From Pycnococcus provasolii (taxonomy: Eukaryota; Chlorophyta; Pseudoscourfieldiophyceae; Pseudoscourfieldiales), in NCBI GenBank assembly GCA_049487715.1, contig CP150549.1:62001-126000 (forward strand): a DNA stretch of 64,000 bases, in the 5' to 3' direction. The notes under the pieces were generated by a model. It had not been told where the DNA came from, ran no database searches, and worked only from the letters and a program-made list of their open reading frames with translations. Below are positions 61,517 through 64,000 of the stretch, one piece after another. Made by a program: the position numbers and the translations under genes. Position 1 is the stretch's first letter, and the number at the start of each line of letters is the position of its first letter.

Positions 61517-62494
61517 ATGGCGACGCCCACTGCGCTCTCGGTGTTGGCGGAGCACGCGCGCTGCTCGGTGGGCGCGGTGCTGTGCATACGCTTCAACCCG
61601 ACGGGCCACTACCTTCTCACAGCCGGCAAGGACAGAAGCGTGCGTCTCTGGAACGCGTCGGCAGGCCGTGCCGACGCGGACGGCAACGCGTCTCTCGTGC
61701 ACTCGTACACGGGCGCTCATGCACAGGAGGTTCGGTGCGTATGTGCCAATCCAGACAGCACACGGCTGGCATCCGCGGGCGCCGATCGCGGTGCTTTTGT
61801 GTGGGACGTGCGACGCGGGTGCGTGGTGCGGCGACTGAGAGGCCACGACGGCGGGCCCGTGAACGACGTGAGGTTCGCTGGCGAGGGTGGCGCCGTCGTC
61901 GTCACGGGCGGATACGACCAGACGTGCCGCGTGTGGGACTGCAGAAGCACCGATCCAAGGCCCGTACAGGTGCTCACAGGTTTTCGTGACGCCGTTACAT
62001 GCGTCGCCGACGCATCGGGGCGCGACGCATGCGCCATCACCGCGGGATCCGCCGACGGCTCCGTGCGCCGGTACGATGTGCGCAACGGCGGTGTGACGGT
62101 CGATCGCTTCGCTGCGAGTGACGGAAATGCAGCCGCGGTCGCGGACATGGCGCTTGGTGTCGGTGGCGAAGTTTACCTGGCCTCTTGCCTTGACGGCGAA
62201 GCGAGGCTCGTGGACGCCGCGAGCGGCGAACACCTCACAACGTATCGTGGGCACGTATGCCAAGGTGCCACGAAGCTTGAGTGCGCGCTGACACGCGCCG
62301 ACGCGCATGCCGTGGTGGCTTCCGAGGATGGGCGCGTGCTTGTTTACGACCTCGTCGACGCATCTGTCAAGCACATCGGCGGCAGAAAGGGCGACGTGTG
62401 CGTTTCTAGTCTGGACTACGCACAGGCGAACGGCGGCGCGGTGGCCGCAGCCCGTGCTGACGGGACGTTCGCCGTGTACGGCATGCCACGCTAA
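61517..62494 (+). CDS. WD40-repeat protein, WDR83/MORG1-like
   Basis: 325 residues, about seven WD40 repeats forming one propeller (human WDR83: 315). Seen: repeated GH..x..D patterns such as FNPTGHYLLTAGKDRSVRLW, NPDSTRLASAGADRGAFVWD, VVVTGGYDQTCRVWD, and a late YRGHVCQGATKLECALTRAD segment followed by ASEDGRVLVYDLV. That last block is the best guide to WDR83/MORG1, where YRGH....YK..C.L...D..V.SGSEDG..Y.WDL is conserved. In other eukaryotes it scaffolds MAP-kinase modules and associates with the spliceosome. ATG at 61517; frame open upstream only from non-ATG codons. TGTAA at 62526-62530. Confidence 0.82.
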   Translation: MATPTALSVLAEHARCSVGAVLCIRFNPTGHYLLTAGKDRSVRLWNASAGRADADGNASLVHSYTGAHAQEVRCVCANPDSTRLASAGADRGAFVWDVRRGCVVRRLRGHDGGPVNDVRFAGEGGAVVVTGGYDQTCRVWDCRSTDPRPVQVLTGFRDAVTCVADASGRDACAITAGSADGSVRRYDVRNGGVTVDRFAASDGNAAAVADMALGVGGEVYLASCLDGEARLVDAASGEHLTTYRGHVCQGATKLECALTRADAHAVVASEDGRVLVYDLVDASVKHIGGRKGDVCVSSLDYAQANGGAVAAARADGTFAVYGMPR

Positions 62495-62551
62495 AAGCGT
62501 GTGTACGATTATTTTATTTAGGTTATGTAAAAACCAACTGTACGATACACC

Positions 62552-63103
62552 TTACACCTCGCGCGGCTCGTACCGAACGCCAGCGTCGCGCACTTGCTGC
62601 GCAATTTCCTCTGGCAGAGCGCCCGTGACGGAGAGAGCGTATACGCCTGGCTTTTGGTGGCTGACGCGTACCCATTTGCCTGCCCACGTCTCCGTCGGCT
62701 TCGTGATGGCGAGGAGTCCCGAAAACGCCGTGGTCGTGCAGTCGTGCACTTGCGTGAGGTCGCCTTCGAGGTGTAGGAATGGGCAGTTCTCGCACCCCTG
62801 ATCGTAGAACTGCTCGCTGCTTTTGATGAGGTAGCACCTCATGCATGCGCGCAGCTTCTGCTTACGGAATGTGTCCGGTATGTTCGCACTGGCTAAAGCG
62901 CGCGTCGCCTCCTCCTGTGTTGTTGCTCGCCGCCGTGTCGCGCCTCCAGGAGCCGGCGCAGCTCTTGGGGCTGCAGCGATCGCCCCCTGCTGCTGCTGTG
63001 CCGCCGGTACGTCGCCAGCAGGCGCGGCGGCTGCAGGTGTCGCGTCGTCCTCTGGCTGCTCGCCGGGCGGGGGTGAGCCGGGCGCCGCGTCGTCGTCTGC
63101 CAT
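62552..63103 (-). CDS. SPT4: Transcription elongation factor SPT4
   Basis: Small zinc-finger partner of SPT5 in the DSIF complex on RNA polymerase II. 183 residues against 102-120 in yeast and human: the conserved C-terminal ~105 residues carry the finger C-x2-C-x13-C-x2-C (Cys87, 90, 104, 107; LRACMRCYLIKSSEQF, GCENCPFL), then FSGLLAITKPTETWAGKWVR, the SPT5-contact beta sheet, and GVYALSVTGALPEEI. The extra N-terminal ~65 residues are low-complexity Ala/Pro/Gln, unusual for SPT4; a later start at a conserved position is not available because the next Met (Met88) lies inside the zinc finger. The stop overlaps TGTAA (62552-62556). Confidence 0.93.
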   Translation of the reverse strand: MADDDAAPGSPPPGEQPEDDATPAAAAPAGDVPAAQQQQGAIAAAPRAAPAPGGATRRRATTQEEATRALASANIPDTFRKQKLRACMRCYLIKSSEQFYDQGCENCPFLHLEGDLTQVHDCTTTAFSGLLAITKPTETWAGKWVRVSHQKPGVYALSVTGALPEEIAQQVRDAGVRYEPREV

Positions 63104-63165
63104 GGCGGCTCTGCTCCCCGGGAGAATGAGTGCCCTCCAAGCAGACGAGGGTCTCCATCACCTTC

Positions 63166-63209
63166 AGGGCTAGGGTTAGGGTCTAGGGTTAGGGCTAGGG
63201 CTATTAGGG
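63166..63209 (+). repeat. Degenerate telomere-like (TTAGGG/CTAGGG) repeat
   Basis: Six or seven tandem copies of a YTAGGG-like unit (ctaggg, ttaggg, tctaggg) between divergent SPT4 and kinase genes. It is not an exact TTTAGGG plant telomere repeat. Could be an interstitial telomere-like tract or a Myb/telobox promoter element. Confidence 0.75.
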
Positions 63210-63326
63210 CCGCCTCCCTCCCGGCTCCCGCAGCGCATACCCGCAGCGCTCGTCCTTCATTATTCTCCCCTCGTCTGTTCGGTATTCTGTTTCGCCTCTC
63301 TCCCTTCTCGACATTCCAGGTCACAC

Positions 63327-64000
63327 ATGTTCATGGACGCCCCTGCCGCGGCGATGTCCTCGCTGTCCGCCGCGGCGATACGTGCGCCGGCGATGACGCT
63401 CACGCGCAGGCTGGACGTGCACCAGCCCACGGGCGCGCGCATCCTCAACGAACGATTCGTGAAAGTAACGGGCGCGCCGCCGCTGGGGGAGGGGCAGTAT
63501 GGAACGGTGAAGCTCTACCGCCTGCTCGTAGACAGTGACAGTGGGCGGTTAGGCGCGCCCGTTGCCGTGAAGGCTCTCGACCGCGCGCGCATGCGACGCA
63601 CGCGAACGGGTCCCGACGCGACGGCGCTCGACGACGTGTGGCGCGAGGTTGCGGCTCTCACGCGGTGCGCAACTGCAAGCACGCACGGCGCGAGCGAAGC
63701 AGCCACCGCGGGGCGCGTGCACGTCGTGTCGCTGCTCGAGGCAATCGACGACTCGACGTGCCGCAAGCTGTACCTGGCGATGACGTGCGCAAACGCAGGA
63801 ACGCTCGAGCATGCACTAGCGCGGTGCCGTGGAACGGGCGACCCGCCGTGGTGTCGCGAGGCTGCTCCGGGCGGCGGTGGCGTGAGCGTAGCTGCGGTCC
63901 TGCTGTTGATTCGGCAGCTGAGCGCCGCGATTGCATTTTTATATGAATGTGCGCACGTGATACACGGTGACATTCAGGCATCCAACGTCCTCGTGTGCGA
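63327..64000 (+). CDS. Protein kinase, N-terminal part (3' end outside window)
   Basis: Open to the window end, 224 residues visible. Seen: Ala/Ser-rich N terminus, Gly-rich loop LGEGQYGTVKL (about 53-63), VAVKAL with the ATP-binding Lys (82), a long loop between beta 3 and helix C, and the catalytic loop VIHGDIQASNVLV near the end, which keeps the Asp and Asn but has HGD in place of HRD and Gln in place of the loop Lys. HGD occurs in CaMKK/LKB1-type and some other kinases; the missing Lys is unusual and may lower activity. Two ATGs (63327, 63333) are possible. Divergent from SPT4, 223 bp away. Confidence 0.78.
   Translation, partial: MFMDAPAAAMSSLSAAAIRAPAMTLTRRLDVHQPTGARILNERFVKVTGAPPLGEGQYGTVKLYRLLVDSDSGRLGAPVAVKALDRARMRRTRTGPDATALDDVWREVAALTRCATASTHGASEAATAGRVHVVSLLEAIDDSTCRKLYLAMTCANAGTLEHALARCRGTGDPPWCREAAPGGGGVSVAAVLLLIRQLSAAIAFLYECAHVIHGDIQASNVLVC

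Overview
The window is eukaryotic nuclear DNA, most likely from a chlorophyte (prasinophyte-type) green alga; I cannot name the species. Support: a nucleus-encoded, transit-peptide-bearing CysA-type sulfate transporter ATPase (a chloroplast protein in green algae); two GATA fingers with the plant C-X2-C-X18-C-X2-C spacing; AP2-like and SHAQKYF-like Myb domains; a TGTAA motif at or within about 75 nt of the stop in 14 genes (the chlorophyte poly(A) signal); high GC with microsatellites coding for poly-Asn, poly-Asp and poly-Pro; and mostly intronless ORFs, with one clear GT-AG intron (53330-53459).

Layout. (1) 0-13.7 kb is a compact block of intact single-copy genes on alternating strands: a GT77-like glycosyltransferase end, eEFSec, an unknown protein, a TMEM115 homologue, a SANT plus double-GATA factor, a TMX-like oxidoreductase, a plastid membrane protein, PEX11, a SET-domain methyltransferase and a GOST/Lung-7TM protein. 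(2) 13.7-20.9 kb is gene-poor and fragment-rich: a deleted copy of an OTU gene end, a TnpB/Fanzor-type zinc-ribbon/RuvC-III remnant, an AP2-like ORF, an MCM9 fragment, a ZIP-transporter fragment, an OTU protease, a highly repetitive LRR protein and the C-terminal end of DRC1. (3) 20.909-43.880 kb is one uninterrupted head-to-tail satellite array with units of about 183-202 bp (about 115-120 copies), with modular variants and local higher-order repeats. (4) 43.9-52.9 kb holds a heavily frameshifted adhesin-like pseudogene (LamG, cadherin-like and ShK-like modules), a Myb/SANT protein, an orphan terminal exon and a truncated DNA topoisomerase II. (5) 53-64 kb is again compact housekeeping: a ubiquitin-like protein, TrmB, a NagZ-type GH3 enzyme, an unknown protein, a CobW GTPase, CysA, WDR83/MORG1, SPT4 and a protein kinase cut by the window end.

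Genes are arranged almost entirely as divergent pairs sharing short promoters and convergent pairs with 28-142 bp between stops. No operon-like system is present. The most unusual object is the satellite array together with the belt of broken or copied genes on both sides of it. This resembles pericentromeric or other heterochromatic DNA placed between two normal gene blocks; that reading is inference. I saw no tRNA, rRNA or CRISPR.
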